Shown in pieces: positions 36,082 through 44,962 of a stretch of DNA of 64,000 bases. How positions within the stretch are numbered: position 1 is the stretch's first letter; each line of letters opens with the position of its first letter. This DNA comes from Phycisphaera sp. GTDB taxonomy: Bacteria > Planctomycetota > Phycisphaerae > Phycisphaerales > Zrk34. The translations under genes and the position numbers were made by a program. The notes beneath the pieces were generated by a model. It had not been told where the DNA came from and did no database searches. It saw only the letters and a list, made by a program, of their open reading frames with translations. The stretch covers positions 1 to 64,000 of the forward strand of contig WGMA01000015.1 in assembly GCA_016125285.1 (NCBI GenBank). Reading direction: 5' to 3'.

Positions 36082-36142
36082 GCGGAGCGCCCGGACACGC
36101 CGCGCCTCTGACATCGCCCGTCAGCCCCGCTACACTCCCCCC

Positions 36143-37837
36143 ATGACCGCCGTTTCGGACACGACCGTCAATATCGCCTCGCACCTGCCCGCGATGGCCG
36201 CGCGGCAGCCGGACACGATCGCCCTGCGCGTGCCGATCGGGCGCGACGCCGACGGCCTGCGCTACGCCGAGTGGACCTACGCCGAGCTCGACCGCGCGTC
36301 CGATGAGATCGCGCGCGGCCTGCAGCGGATGGGCGTCACGCGCGGCACGCGCACCGCGCTGCTCGTGCCGCCCTCCGCCGAGTTCTTCGCCCTCGTGTTC
36401 GCGCTGTTCAAGGTCGGCGCGGTGATGGTCTGCGTCGACCCCGGCATCGGCGTCAAGAACATGGGCAAGTGCCTGACCGAGGCCGAGCCCGAGGCGTTCA
36501 TCGGCGTGCCCAAGGCGCAGGTCGCCCGACGCCTGCTCGGCTGGGCGCGCGGGTACGTCAAGATGTCGATCACCGTCGGCGGCCTGCTCGGCACGACGCT
36601 GAACAAGGTGCGGTTCCTCGGGCAGTCGACGTGTGAAACCTCCGTCCTCGCCGACACCCAGCCCGACGACCTCGCCGCGATCCTCTTTACGTCAGGCTCC
36701 ACCGGCATCCCGAAGGGCGTGGTCTACACGCACGGCAACTTCGACGCGCAGGTCCGCGCGCTGGTCGATCACTTCGATATCCAGCCCGGCGAGGTCGACC
36801 TGTGCACGTTCCCGCTGTTCGCGCTGTACGCCCCGGCGATGGGCATGACCGCGGTGATCCCGCGCATGGACTTCACGCGACCGGGCTCCGTTGATCCGCG
36901 CGAGATCATCGAACCGGTGCGGCGGTTCGGCGTGACCAACATGTTCGGTTCGCCGGCGCTGCTGCGCCGCGTGATCGACACGCCGGACGTCGAGGTCGTG
37001 CCGCCGCCCGTGCTGCCGTCGCTCAAGCGTGTGATCTCGGCGGGCGCGCCCGTGCCCGCGACGGTGATCAAACAATGGACCGAACGCATGCTCGGCGCCG
37101 ACGCCGACGTGCACACGCCGTACGGCGCGACCGAGTCGCTGCCCGTGGCGTGCATCGCGGGCTGCGAGATCCTCGGCGAAACGTCGGCGCAGACCGACGA
37201 AGGCCGCGGCGTTTGCGTCGGCCGGCCCGTCGGCGACGTGGCCGTGCGCGTCATCCGCATCACCGACGAGGCGATCGACACGTGGGCCGACGACCTGTGC
37301 GTCGACGACGGGCAGATCGGCGAGATCGTCGTGCGCGGCCCGGCGGTCACCGCGTCGTACCACCACCGCCCGGACCAGACGCGCCTCGCGAAGATCGCCG
37401 ACACGGACGCGCACGGCGGCGGCGTGTGGCACCGCATGGGCGACCTGGGTTACCTCGACGAGTCCGGCCGCGTGTGGTTCTGCGGGCGCAAGATTCAGCG
37501 TGTGAAGCTGCCGGACGGCGACCTGTACACGATCCCGTGCGAGGCGGTGTTCAACACCCACCCGGCGGTGCGGCGCACGGCCCTGGTTGGCGTCCAGCGC
37601 AACGGCGTCGTGCAGGCGGCGCTCTGCTTCGAGCTGCGCACCGATACGTCGGCCAACCCCGTCGAGATCCATCGCGACCTCAAGCGTTTCGCCGAGCGGA
37701 CCGCCGATACGCGTCGCATCGAGCACTTCCTGTATCATTCGGGGCAGTTCCCGGTCGACATCCGACACAACGCGAAGATCGGCCGGGAGAAACTCGCGAA
37801 GTGGGCCGCGAAACAGCTCGGGGGCAAACCGGCATGA
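36143..37837 (+). CDS. oleC: OleC: AMP-forming beta-lactone synthetase
   Basis: This is a 564-residue ANL-superfamily adenylating enzyme. The P-loop-like core motif TSGSTGIPKGVVYTH is at about 191-205, the 'YGATES' motif near 330 and 'RMGDLGYLDESGRVWFCGRK' near 432-451; the C-terminal lysine is probably in 'AKIGREKLAKW'. OleC activates the beta-hydroxy acid with ATP and closes it to a beta-lactone rather than forming a CoA ester. Its stop overlaps the start of oleD as ATGA, so they are translationally coupled. Confidence 0.92.
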   Translation: MTAVSDTTVNIASHLPAMAARQPDTIALRVPIGRDADGLRYAEWTYAELDRASDEIARGLQRMGVTRGTRTALLVPPSAEFFALVFALFKVGAVMVCVDPGIGVKNMGKCLTEAEPEAFIGVPKAQVARRLLGWARGYVKMSITVGGLLGTTLNKVRFLGQSTCETSVLADTQPDDLAAILFTSGSTGIPKGVVYTHGNFDAQVRALVDHFDIQPGEVDLCTFPLFALYAPAMGMTAVIPRMDFTRPGSVDPREIIEPVRRFGVTNMFGSPALLRRVIDTPDVEVVPPPVLPSLKRVISAGAPVPATVIKQWTERMLGADADVHTPYGATESLPVACIAGCEILGETSAQTDEGRGVCVGRPVGDVAVRVIRITDEAIDTWADDLCVDDGQIGEIVVRGPAVTASYHHRPDQTRLAKIADTDAHGGGVWHRMGDLGYLDESGRVWFCGRKIQRVKLPDGDLYTIPCEAVFNTHPAVRRTALVGVQRNGVVQAALCFELRTDTSANPVEIHRDLKRFAERTADTRRIEHFLYHSGQFPVDIRHNAKIGREKLAKWAAKQLGGKPA

Positions 37838-38886
37838 AGGTACTGGTCACCGGCGGCGGCGGCTTCCTCGGCGGCGCGATCGTCCGGCGGCTCATCGCGC
37901 GCGGCGACGAGGTGGTGACGCTGCAGCGCGGGGATTACGCGTGGCTGCGCGAGGCGGGCGCGGCGGTCGTGGCCGGTGACATCGCCGATTTCGACACGGC
38001 GCGGCGCGCCGCGGAAGGGTGTGACGTGGTCTTCCACGTCGCGGCGAAGGCGGGCGTGTGGGGCGCGCTCGCTGAGTATCGGCGTATCAACGTGATCGGC
38101 ACGGACAGCGTGATGCGCGCCGCGCGCGACGCCGGTGTGACGCGGGTCGTGTACACGAGTTCGCCCAGCGTCACGTTCAGCGGGCACGATGAGCGGGGCG
38201 TCAATGAGTCGACGCCGTATCCCCATCACTACCTCACACACTACCCCGCAACGAAGGCCGAGGCCGAGCGGCACGTGCTCAACGCGAACGGGCTCGACGG
38301 CGACGAACGCGACGGCGTCGCGCCGATGGCGACGGTCTCCCTCCGTCCGCACCTGATCTGGGGCCCCGGCGACAATCACCTCGTGCCGCGGATCGTGGAT
38401 CGGGCGCGGCGGGGCAAGCTGAAGATCGTCGGCGACGGCGCCAACCTCGTCGACTCGACCTACATCGACAACGCCGTCGACGCGCACCTCCTCGCGGCGG
38501 ATCAGCTGATGGAGTACGGCGCCGACGCGGCGTGCGCGGGCAAGGCGTACTTCATCACGAACGGCGAGCCGGTGCCGATCCGCGAGCTGATCGACCGCAT
38601 CATCGGCGCCGCGGGCCTGCCGCCCGTGCGCAAGCACGTGTCGCCGGGCGTGGCGTACGCGGCGGGCGCGGTGCTTGAGGCGGTGTACCGGTTGTTCGGG
38701 ATCAAGAGCGAGCCGCTGATGACGCGGTTCGTGGCGCGGCAGTTGTCGACGGCGCACTGGTACGACATCAGCGCGGCGAAGCGCGACCTGGGCTACGAGC
38801 CGCGCGTGTCGATCGACGCGGGGATGATCGAGCTGCGCGAGTGGCTCAGCGGCGATCGCGACGTGTACCGAGGGGGGCCGAGGTGA
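37834..38886 (+). CDS. oleD: OleD: NAD(P)-dependent 2-alkyl-3-ketoacid reductase
   Basis: This 350-residue short-chain dehydrogenase of the extended (3beta-HSD-like) type has the Rossmann motif TGGGGFLGG at residues 6-14, a catalytic Ser in 'VVYTSSPSVTFSG' and the Tyr-Lys pair in 'HYPATKAEAE'. It reduces the OleA product to the 2-alkyl-3-hydroxyacid used by OleC. The ATGA overlap with oleC and GTGA overlap with the following transferase gene show tight coupling. Length and motif order agree with OleD. Confidence 0.93.
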   Translation: MKVLVTGGGGFLGGAIVRRLIARGDEVVTLQRGDYAWLREAGAAVVAGDIADFDTARRAAEGCDVVFHVAAKAGVWGALAEYRRINVIGTDSVMRAARDAGVTRVVYTSSPSVTFSGHDERGVNESTPYPHHYLTHYPATKAEAERHVLNANGLDGDERDGVAPMATVSLRPHLIWGPGDNHLVPRIVDRARRGKLKIVGDGANLVDSTYIDNAVDAHLLAADQLMEYGADAACAGKAYFITNGEPVPIRELIDRIIGAAGLPPVRKHVSPGVAYAAGAVLEAVYRLFGIKSEPLMTRFVARQLSTAHWYDISAAKRDLGYEPRVSIDAGMIELREWLSGDRDVYRGGPR

Positions 38887-39659
38887 ACGACGCGGCGAGC
38901 GAATCGTGGGCGACGATGCCGGGCGACCTGCGTCCGTCGCGGGCGCACGTCGATGTGTGGCGCGTGCCGCTCGACACGGCGGCGACGGCGTTTGAGCGCG
39001 TCGAGGCGCTCACGCCGCTGCTGAGCGACGACGAGCGCGAGCGTGCGGCGCGGTTCAAGTTCGACGACAAGCGTGCGGAGTTCACGGTGACGCGCGCCGC
39101 GCTGCGGCGGGTGATCGGCGTGCTGCTCGACGCGTACCCGGCTTCGCTGGCGTTCACCTACAGCGCGATGGGCAAGCCGACGCTCGACCCGGCGCGCCTC
39201 ACGCCGGACGGGCACGCGGTCGAGTTCAACGTCAGCCACACGACGGGCGTGGCGCTGATCGCGGTCGCGGCGGGGCGTGCGGTGGGCGTGGACGTCGAGA
39301 CGCTGCGGCGTGACGCGGATCACAAGGCGCTGTCTGAGCGATTCTTTGCGCCGTCGGAAGCGAAACGGATCGCCGCGCTGCCCGAGGCGGAGCGGCACGC
39401 GGCGTTCTTCCGCTGCTGGACACGCAAGGAGGCGTACGTCAAGGCGCACGGCGGGGGCGTCGCGGGCGGGCTCGACCACTTCCAGGTCTCGCTGGCTCCC
39501 GGTGAACCGGCGGCGCTAGTGGCCACCCGCCCCGATCCGAGGGAAGCGGCGCGGTGGTGGATGGCGGACCTGCCCGTCGAGGATCCGTACCGCGCGGCGG
39601 TGTGTGCGGCGTGCGCGCCGGGCGAGGTCCCGGCGTTGCGAACGTGGCAAATCCCGTGA
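38883..39659 (+). CDS. Sfp-type 4'-phosphopantetheinyl transferase (PfaE role)
   Basis: This 258-residue enzyme transfers the phosphopantetheine arm from CoA to the serine of carrier domains. The magnesium-binding motif VGVDVE (about 138-143) and W-T-R-K-E-A-Y-V-K-A-H-G (about 179-190) are intact, and a 'FNVSHTTGVALIAVA' segment precedes them. The GTG start at 38883 overlaps the oleD stop as GTGA, with AGGGGGG upstream. As last gene of the operon it should activate the three ACP domains of PfaA, the job done by PfaE in marine bacteria. Confidence 0.92.
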   Translation: MNDAASESWATMPGDLRPSRAHVDVWRVPLDTAATAFERVEALTPLLSDDERERAARFKFDDKRAEFTVTRAALRRVIGVLLDAYPASLAFTYSAMGKPTLDPARLTPDGHAVEFNVSHTTGVALIAVAAGRAVGVDVETLRRDADHKALSERFFAPSEAKRIAALPEAERHAAFFRCWTRKEAYVKAHGGGVAGGLDHFQVSLAPGEPAALVATRPDPREAARWWMADLPVEDPYRAAVCAACAPGEVPALRTWQIP

Positions 39660-39722
39660 GCCGATTGCTGTCCGGGGGACGCGCTTTCGGTGTATATTGC
39701 AGGTGGAAAGGGGCGCCGGGAC

Positions 39723-40673
39723 ATGAGCGGAATCGAAGAACTCGCTGCGAAGGTGCACGACCCCAAGACCAGTTATTTCGGTCGGATCGACGCGATCCGT
39801 GCGTTGGGCAAGCTGAAGACCACGCAGGCGGCGCAGGTGCTGACGTCGGCGCTGAGCGACCGCGAGCAGATGGTGCGTCAGAGCGCGGTGCAGGCGCTGG
39901 CGGAGATCGGCACGGCGGACACGGTCAAGCCGCTGATCGCCGTGCTCCAGTCGGACGACGACTCGCTGCATCACTACGCGGTCGAGGCGCTGGGCAAGAT
40001 CGGCGCGGCGGAGGCCCGGCCGGTGCTCGAGCAGATCGCCAAGAACGGCTCGTTCATGGTGCGCAGCGCGGCGCAGCGTGCGTTGGAGAAGCTGCCCGCG
40101 GCCGGCGCGGCGCCCGTCGCGGCGGGTGCGCCGACGCCGCCGCCGATCGCATCGCGCCCCGCACCGCCGATCGCGTCGCGGCCCGCGGCATCATCGCCGA
40201 TGTCACCGCCGCCGATGATGCCCGGCGCGCCGCCTGCGCCGCCGAGCGCGCCGATTGACGCCACGTTCGTGGCGCGGCTCATTCAGCAGGCGCTGCAGGG
40301 CGTGAACTGCCAGGTCACACCGGAGCAGAACGGCGCGCGTTACAAGCTCACCGTGCCGCTGGCCGAGGGCCGTCACCAGGACGTTTACATCGCCACGGGC
40401 ATCGCCGACAGCGAGGGCTCGCCGCTGATGTGCGTGTACACGTACTGCGCCCCCGCGACGCCGGAGAACTACGAGCGCGCGCTGCGGTACAACATGCGGA
40501 TGAGCTACGGTGCGCTGGCGATCAACGACGTGGGCGACACGCCGATGTTCGTGATGGTCGACACCGTGCTGATCTCCGCGGCCGACGCCAACGAAGTCCG
40601 CAAGACGATCCTCGGTCTGGCGCGACACGGCGACCGCGTCGAGAAGTCGCTGACGGGCAAGGACCTCCACTGA
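39723..40673 (+). CDS. HEAT-repeat protein with C-terminal YbjN-like domain
   Basis: This is a 316-residue cytoplasmic protein. Residues 1-130 are four HEAT/PBS-lyase-like helical repeats ('AAQVLTSALSDREQMVRQSAVQALAEIG' pattern). About 135-187 is a Pro/Ala-rich linker with the duplicated APPIASRP motif. About 190-316 is a compact alpha/beta domain resembling YbjN or type III chaperone-like domains ('LIQQALQGVNCQVTPEQ', 'YERALRYNMRMSYGAL'). It probably mediates protein-protein contact. ATG 39723 follows GGGGCGCCGGGAC; a TATATT box lies at 39693-39698. It starts 63 bp after the pfa-ole operon and may be cotranscribed or independent. Specific function unknown. Confidence 0.78.
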   Translation: MSGIEELAAKVHDPKTSYFGRIDAIRALGKLKTTQAAQVLTSALSDREQMVRQSAVQALAEIGTADTVKPLIAVLQSDDDSLHHYAVEALGKIGAAEARPVLEQIAKNGSFMVRSAAQRALEKLPAAGAAPVAAGAPTPPPIASRPAPPIASRPAASSPMSPPPMMPGAPPAPPSAPIDATFVARLIQQALQGVNCQVTPEQNGARYKLTVPLAEGRHQDVYIATGIADSEGSPLMCVYTYCAPATPENYERALRYNMRMSYGALAINDVGDTPMFVMVDTVLISAADANEVRKTILGLARHGDRVEKSLTGKDLH

Positions 40674-40703
40674 GCCCGCAGCGCGGGAGATTCTCAAATC
40701 CCC

Positions 40704-41822
40704 ATGAAGATCACCCGCGTCGAACCGTTCATCCTGCACGTGCCGGTCACGGGGAACCTGATCGGCGACTCGACGCACCGCATCAGCCAGTGGGGGCTGC
40801 CGGGCGTTCGCGTGTTTACCGACGCGGGGATTGTCGGCTACGGACACACGGGCACGCACGCGCACCTGCCGAGCGATCGGCTGATCACGGACTGCATCGC
40901 GCACACGCTCGGGCCGCTGATGATCGGCGAGGACCCGCGCGACGTCGCGGCGCTGCACACGAAGCTGTCGCGCACGGGTCACGTGCTGTGGCTCGGGCGT
41001 GCGGGGATCACGCAGATGGCGCTGTCGGCGGTGGACATCGCGCTGCACGACATCGCGGCGAAGGCGGCCGACGCGCCGCTGTGGCGGCTGCTCAACCCCA
41101 GGCTCGACCCGGACTCGAAGCGCGTCGCGGCGTACAACACCGATTGCGGCTGGCTGACGCTGACGACCGACGAGCTGGTCGAGGGCTGCCTGCGGATGAT
41201 CGACGCGGGGTTCACCGGCGTGAAGATGAAGATCGGCGGGCCCGACCCGGACGAGGACATGCGGCGGATCAAGGCGGTGCGCGCGGCGATCGGCGACGCG
41301 ACGCTGATGGTCGACGCGAACGGCAAGTGGGACGTGAAGACGGCGATCGAGTACGGGCGGCGGTTCGGCGACCACGACATCGCGTGGTTCGAAGAGCCGC
41401 TGTGGCACGACGACGTGGTGGGGCACCGCGAGCTGGCCACGGCGATCGACACGCCGATCGCGCTGGGCGAGCTGCTGTACCACGTCGACGCGTTCCGCAC
41501 GTTCATCGATCAGAAGGCGGTGACGTATCTCCAGCCGGACGCGACGCGCTGCGGCGGACTGACGAACGTGTGGAAGGTGGCGGACCTGGGCGCGGCGGCG
41601 GGTCTGCCGGTCGCGCCGCACCACGGCGACATGATGCAGGCGCAGCTGCACCTGGTGCTGGCGCATCGGCAGACGACGCTGCTGGAGTACATCCCATGGA
41701 CGCTGCACTGCTTCGTCGAGCCGGCGGAGGTGGTCGACGGGCACTACCTCACGCCGCAGCTGCCCGGCGCGGGCACGACGCTGACGGACGAGGCGCTGGC
41801 GAAGTACAACGTGCTGGAGTGA
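40704..41822 (+). CDS. Enolase-superfamily enzyme (mandelate racemase/muconate lactonizing family)
   Basis: This 372-residue enzyme is likely a sugar-acid dehydratase or racemase. The catalytic K174-x-K176 motif is present (GVKMKIGG), the metal ligands are Asp204 (MVDANGKW), Glu230 (WFEEPLW) and Glu256 (LGELLY), and a candidate general base His306/His307 lies in APHHGD. The N-terminal capping domain occupies about residues 1-120. It is convergent with a sugar-type ABC importer whose 3' end is 3 bp away, so uptake and conversion of a sugar acid is a reasonable guess. The precise substrate cannot be assigned. Confidence 0.88.
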   Translation: MKITRVEPFILHVPVTGNLIGDSTHRISQWGLPGVRVFTDAGIVGYGHTGTHAHLPSDRLITDCIAHTLGPLMIGEDPRDVAALHTKLSRTGHVLWLGRAGITQMALSAVDIALHDIAAKAADAPLWRLLNPRLDPDSKRVAAYNTDCGWLTLTTDELVEGCLRMIDAGFTGVKMKIGGPDPDEDMRRIKAVRAAIGDATLMVDANGKWDVKTAIEYGRRFGDHDIAWFEEPLWHDDVVGHRELATAIDTPIALGELLYHVDAFRTFIDQKAVTYLQPDATRCGGLTNVWKVADLGAAAGLPVAPHHGDMMQAQLHLVLAHRQTTLLEYIPWTLHCFVEPAEVVDGHYLTPQLPGAGTTLTDEALAKYNVLE

Positions 41823-41825
41823 GGA

Positions 41826-43337
41826 TCACTCGGGCTGCGCAGCCCGCGCCTGGAGCACCGCGCGGCGCTTGGCGGCGAGACGCTTGAACACCTCGTCCGC
41901 GAGAACTCCCAGCAGCAGCACGGCGCCGATGATCGTGTACTCGAGGCGGTCGGAGATCTTGAGCATGACGGTCAGCGTGTAGAGCACCTGCATGACGGCG
42001 GTGCCGATGACGACGCCGATGATCGTGCCCTCGCCGCCGCGAAGGGAGCATCCGCCGAGCACCGCCGCGGCGATCGCGTAGAGCTCGAAGAAGTTGCCGA
42101 AGCTGGATGGCGAGATGGAGTTAGCGTCGAGGGCGAAGAGCATGCCGCCGGCGCCGGCCAGCGCGGTGCAGATCACATACGCCACGATCACGACGCGGTC
42201 GGTGTTGATGCCGCTATAGCGGGCCGCCTGTTCGTTGCGACCAAGGGCCAGCAGGTACCGGCCCCAGATCGTGCGGTTGAGAAACACCATCGCGGCAATC
42301 ATCAGGAAGGCCATGATGAAGAATGGGTAGGGGATGCCGAACGACGTGCCATCAGCGGCGGTCCACAGCGTTACCTTGCCGGTGGCCAGCGGGCTGAGCG
42401 TATCGGTGAACTCGTTGTAGAAGCCAACGGGTTGATCCTTGGCGATCTCGCGGGACAGGCCGCGATAGATCAGCAGGCCGCACAGCGTGACGACGAATGG
42501 CTGCATCTTCATCTTTGTGATCAGCAGGCCGTGGATCAGCCCGAGCCCGATCGCGATGCCGAGCACCGATAGCAGCGCCAGGGGAATCGACATGTACTGA
42601 TTGCGTTCGAGCAGCGTGGCGACCCACTCGTTGGTCACGCCGCCGGGCTTCTCATTGACGGTGAGTGTCGTCGAGTCGCTGTCGACCGTGACGCCAGTGA
42701 TCGTAAGCTGGCGTAGTCCCGACTTGGGGTGCGCCAGCGTGATCTGGTCGCGGGCGGCGAGGTCGGCGTGAGCTCCACGGATCGTCACTGTCGCATCGGT
42801 GTCGGTTGCGCCGGTCACCGCGTACACTTTCGCGACCTGGCCGTACGTGTCGTCACCGCTGAGCGCCTGGTCGACGGTGATCTCGGTAACCACGCCGCCG
42901 TCACTGCTGACGCCGGGCTTTACGGCCGTGACGTTCACCACGGCATTGCCCGCGCGGCGTCCGCCCCAGTAGCGGATGCGATCGCCGGGCTTGAACAACG
43001 CGACGTCGCCCTTCAGCACGATCGTCTTGTCGGCCCCGCGCACCTGCGCGATCGGTTCGCCCTCGAAGGGCGTGTAGGTCACGCTCAGGAATATCGCCAG
43101 CAGACACCCGCTGAGGCACACCACAGAACCGATCGACAGATCGATTCCCGATGAAATGATCACGAGAGCCACGCCGATGCCGAGGATGCCGTACATCGCC
43201 GTCCGCCGCAGCAGGTTCTCGATGTTGCCCGCCTTGGCGAACGCGATGTCGCCGGTTGCCGAGTCGTACGTCATGATCATCATGAACACGCACAGGGCCG
43301 CGAGGAGGACGGTAATGCCGATTACTTTTGCGTTCAT
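41826..43337 (-). CDS. Ribose-type ABC transporter permease with a large inserted domain
   Basis: This is a 503-residue inner-membrane permease. Hydrophobic segments near 6-22, 48-62 and 70-86, and again from 250 to about 485, match RbsC-like permeases ('GVALVIISSGIDLSIGSVV', 'GLIHGLLITKMKMQPFVVTL', 'YSGINTDRV'). Unlike typical members (about 320-340 residues), about 155 residues (roughly 90-245) are inserted between early membrane segments. They are beta-rich and polar ('LKGDVALFKPGDRIRYW', 'ATVTIRGAHADLAARDQITL'). ATG 43337 was chosen over a TTG at 43349. It follows the ATPase gene by 21 bp. Confidence 0.88.
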   Translation of the reverse strand: MNAKVIGITVLLAALCVFMMIMTYDSATGDIAFAKAGNIENLLRRTAMYGILGIGVALVIISSGIDLSIGSVVCLSGCLLAIFLSVTYTPFEGEPIAQVRGADKTIVLKGDVALFKPGDRIRYWGGRRAGNAVVNVTAVKPGVSSDGGVVTEITVDQALSGDDTYGQVAKVYAVTGATDTDATVTIRGAHADLAARDQITLAHPKSGLRQLTITGVTVDSDSTTLTVNEKPGGVTNEWVATLLERNQYMSIPLALLSVLGIAIGLGLIHGLLITKMKMQPFVVTLCGLLIYRGLSREIAKDQPVGFYNEFTDTLSPLATGKVTLWTAADGTSFGIPYPFFIMAFLMIAAMVFLNRTIWGRYLLALGRNEQAARYSGINTDRVVIVAYVICTALAGAGGMLFALDANSISPSSFGNFFELYAIAAAVLGGCSLRGGEGTIIGVVIGTAVMQVLYTLTVMLKISDRLEYTIIGAVLLLGVLADEVFKRLAAKRRAVLQARAAQPE

Positions 43338-43358
43338 AGTTGCTCTCAAATCTGCCGA

Positions 43359-44873
43359 CTACGCGGCCGGAGATTTCTGTCTGCCGGTCGCCAACTGCAT
43401 TACGGCTTCTTCGCTTAGTTCGTCACGCATCAACTCGCCGGTGATGGCGCCTTCGTGCATCACGATGACGCGGTCGGACATACCCATCACCTCTTCCAGT
43501 TCGCTGGAGACGAACAGCACCGCCATGCCCTGTTCGGCGAGGCGTTCCATCAGCTTGTAGATCTCTTCCTTGGCGCCGACGTCGATGCCGCGCGTCGGTT
43601 CGTCGAGCAGCAGGAGCCGCGGGCTCAGCGCCAGCCACTTGCCGATGACGACCTTCTGCTGATTGCCGCCCGAAAGGAACTTGGCGACCTGGTCCGGGCC
43701 GGGCGTCTTGATGTTCAGCTTGCCGATCATCTCGGCGGTGTCGTGGTCTTCCTGGGCCTGGTTGAGCATGCCACCGGTTCGGGCGTTGCGGTGCAGCCCG
43801 GCGAGGCCGACGTTATGTCGGACGGACATGTCGACGACGAGGCCGTGCTGCTTGCGGTCCTCGGGCACAAGCGCTAGGCCGTGCTCGATCGCTTCGATCG
43901 GGCTCGTGATCTCGACAGGTTGGCCGTCGATCAGCACCTCGCCGGTGAGGCGTCGGTCGATGCCGAACAGCGTGCGGAGCATCTCGGTACGGCCGGCGCC
44001 GACGAGCCCGGCGACGCCGACGATCTCACCTCGGTGTACCTTGAAGCTGAGTCGATGTCCGGGCCACGTCGGTGTGGCCAGCCCGCGGACCTCCAACAGC
44101 GTGTCACCGATCGGGTGCTGCTGGCGGGCGTAGAACTGGCTGATGTCGCGGCCGACCATCAGGCGGACCATCGCGTCGTGATCGATCTGAGCGTGGTCGA
44201 GGTCGCCGGCGTTCTCGCCGTCGCGCATCACCGTGACGCGGTCAGCCAGTTCCTTGACCTCGCCGAGCCGGTGCGAGATGTAGATGACGCTCACGCCCTT
44301 GTTTCGAAGATCCTTGACGACGTCGAACAGTGTCTCGGTCTCGTGCGCCGAGAGGCTGGACGTGGGCTCGTCCATGATCAGTACGCGGGCATTGATCGAA
44401 AGCGCCTTGGCGATCTCGACGAGCTGCTGACGCCCGATCGACAGCTGCGACAGCGGCGTGGCGGGGTCGACGTCGAGGCCGACGCGCCGCAGCACGTCGC
44501 GCGCGTCGCGATTCATCCGTTTCGTGTCGATCAGCCCGAGGCGCCGCGGCTCGCGGCCGAGGTAGATGTTGGCGCCGACCGTCAGGTTGTCCGCGAGATT
44601 CAGCTCCTGGTGGATCAGCGCGATGCCCGCGTCGAGTGCATCGTTGACCGTGCGAATCTCCACGGGCTGGCCGTCGACGCGGATCTCGCCGGTATCGGGC
44701 GGTTGCACGCCCGCGAGGATCTTCATCAGCGTGCTCTTACCCGCGCCGTTCTCGCCGATCAGCGCCAGCACCTCTGAACGATGCAGCGTCAAATCGATCT
44801 CGTGCAGCGCACGGACGCCTGGAAAGCTCTTGCAGACTTTGCAGACCTGAAGCAGTGGTGCAGTATCGGTCAT
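43359..44873 (-). CDS. Ribose-type ABC transporter ATP-binding protein (two nucleotide-binding domains)
   Basis: This 504-residue RbsA/MglA-like ATPase has two ABC domains. The first has Walker A GENGAGKST (about residues 40-48), signature LSIGRQQLVEIAKAL and Walker B VLIMDEPTSSL. The second has a degenerate P-loop (GLVGAGRTEML), signature LSGGNQQKVVIGKWL and Walker B LLLLDEPTRGIDVGA. Such asymmetry is normal for carbohydrate importers of this class. ATG 44873 is the first codon next to the conserved 'LLQVCKVCKSFPGV'. It works with the permease (21 bp downstream) and the binding lipoprotein (89 bp upstream). Confidence 0.93.
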   Translation of the reverse strand: MTDTAPLLQVCKVCKSFPGVRALHEIDLTLHRSEVLALIGENGAGKSTLMKILAGVQPPDTGEIRVDGQPVEIRTVNDALDAGIALIHQELNLADNLTVGANIYLGREPRRLGLIDTKRMNRDARDVLRRVGLDVDPATPLSQLSIGRQQLVEIAKALSINARVLIMDEPTSSLSAHETETLFDVVKDLRNKGVSVIYISHRLGEVKELADRVTVMRDGENAGDLDHAQIDHDAMVRLMVGRDISQFYARQQHPIGDTLLEVRGLATPTWPGHRLSFKVHRGEIVGVAGLVGAGRTEMLRTLFGIDRRLTGEVLIDGQPVEITSPIEAIEHGLALVPEDRKQHGLVVDMSVRHNVGLAGLHRNARTGGMLNQAQEDHDTAEMIGKLNIKTPGPDQVAKFLSGGNQQKVVIGKWLALSPRLLLLDEPTRGIDVGAKEEIYKLMERLAEQGMAVLFVSSELEEVMGMSDRVIVMHEGAITGELMRDELSEEAVMQLATGRQKSPAA

Positions 44874-44962
44874 GATCTCACGTGGGCGAAAGGTGTCCGG
44901 CTGCACGCGGCGGTGCAGGGGTCGGGTGTCACAATCGCGGAGCGTTCATCGGGCGGGAGTGG

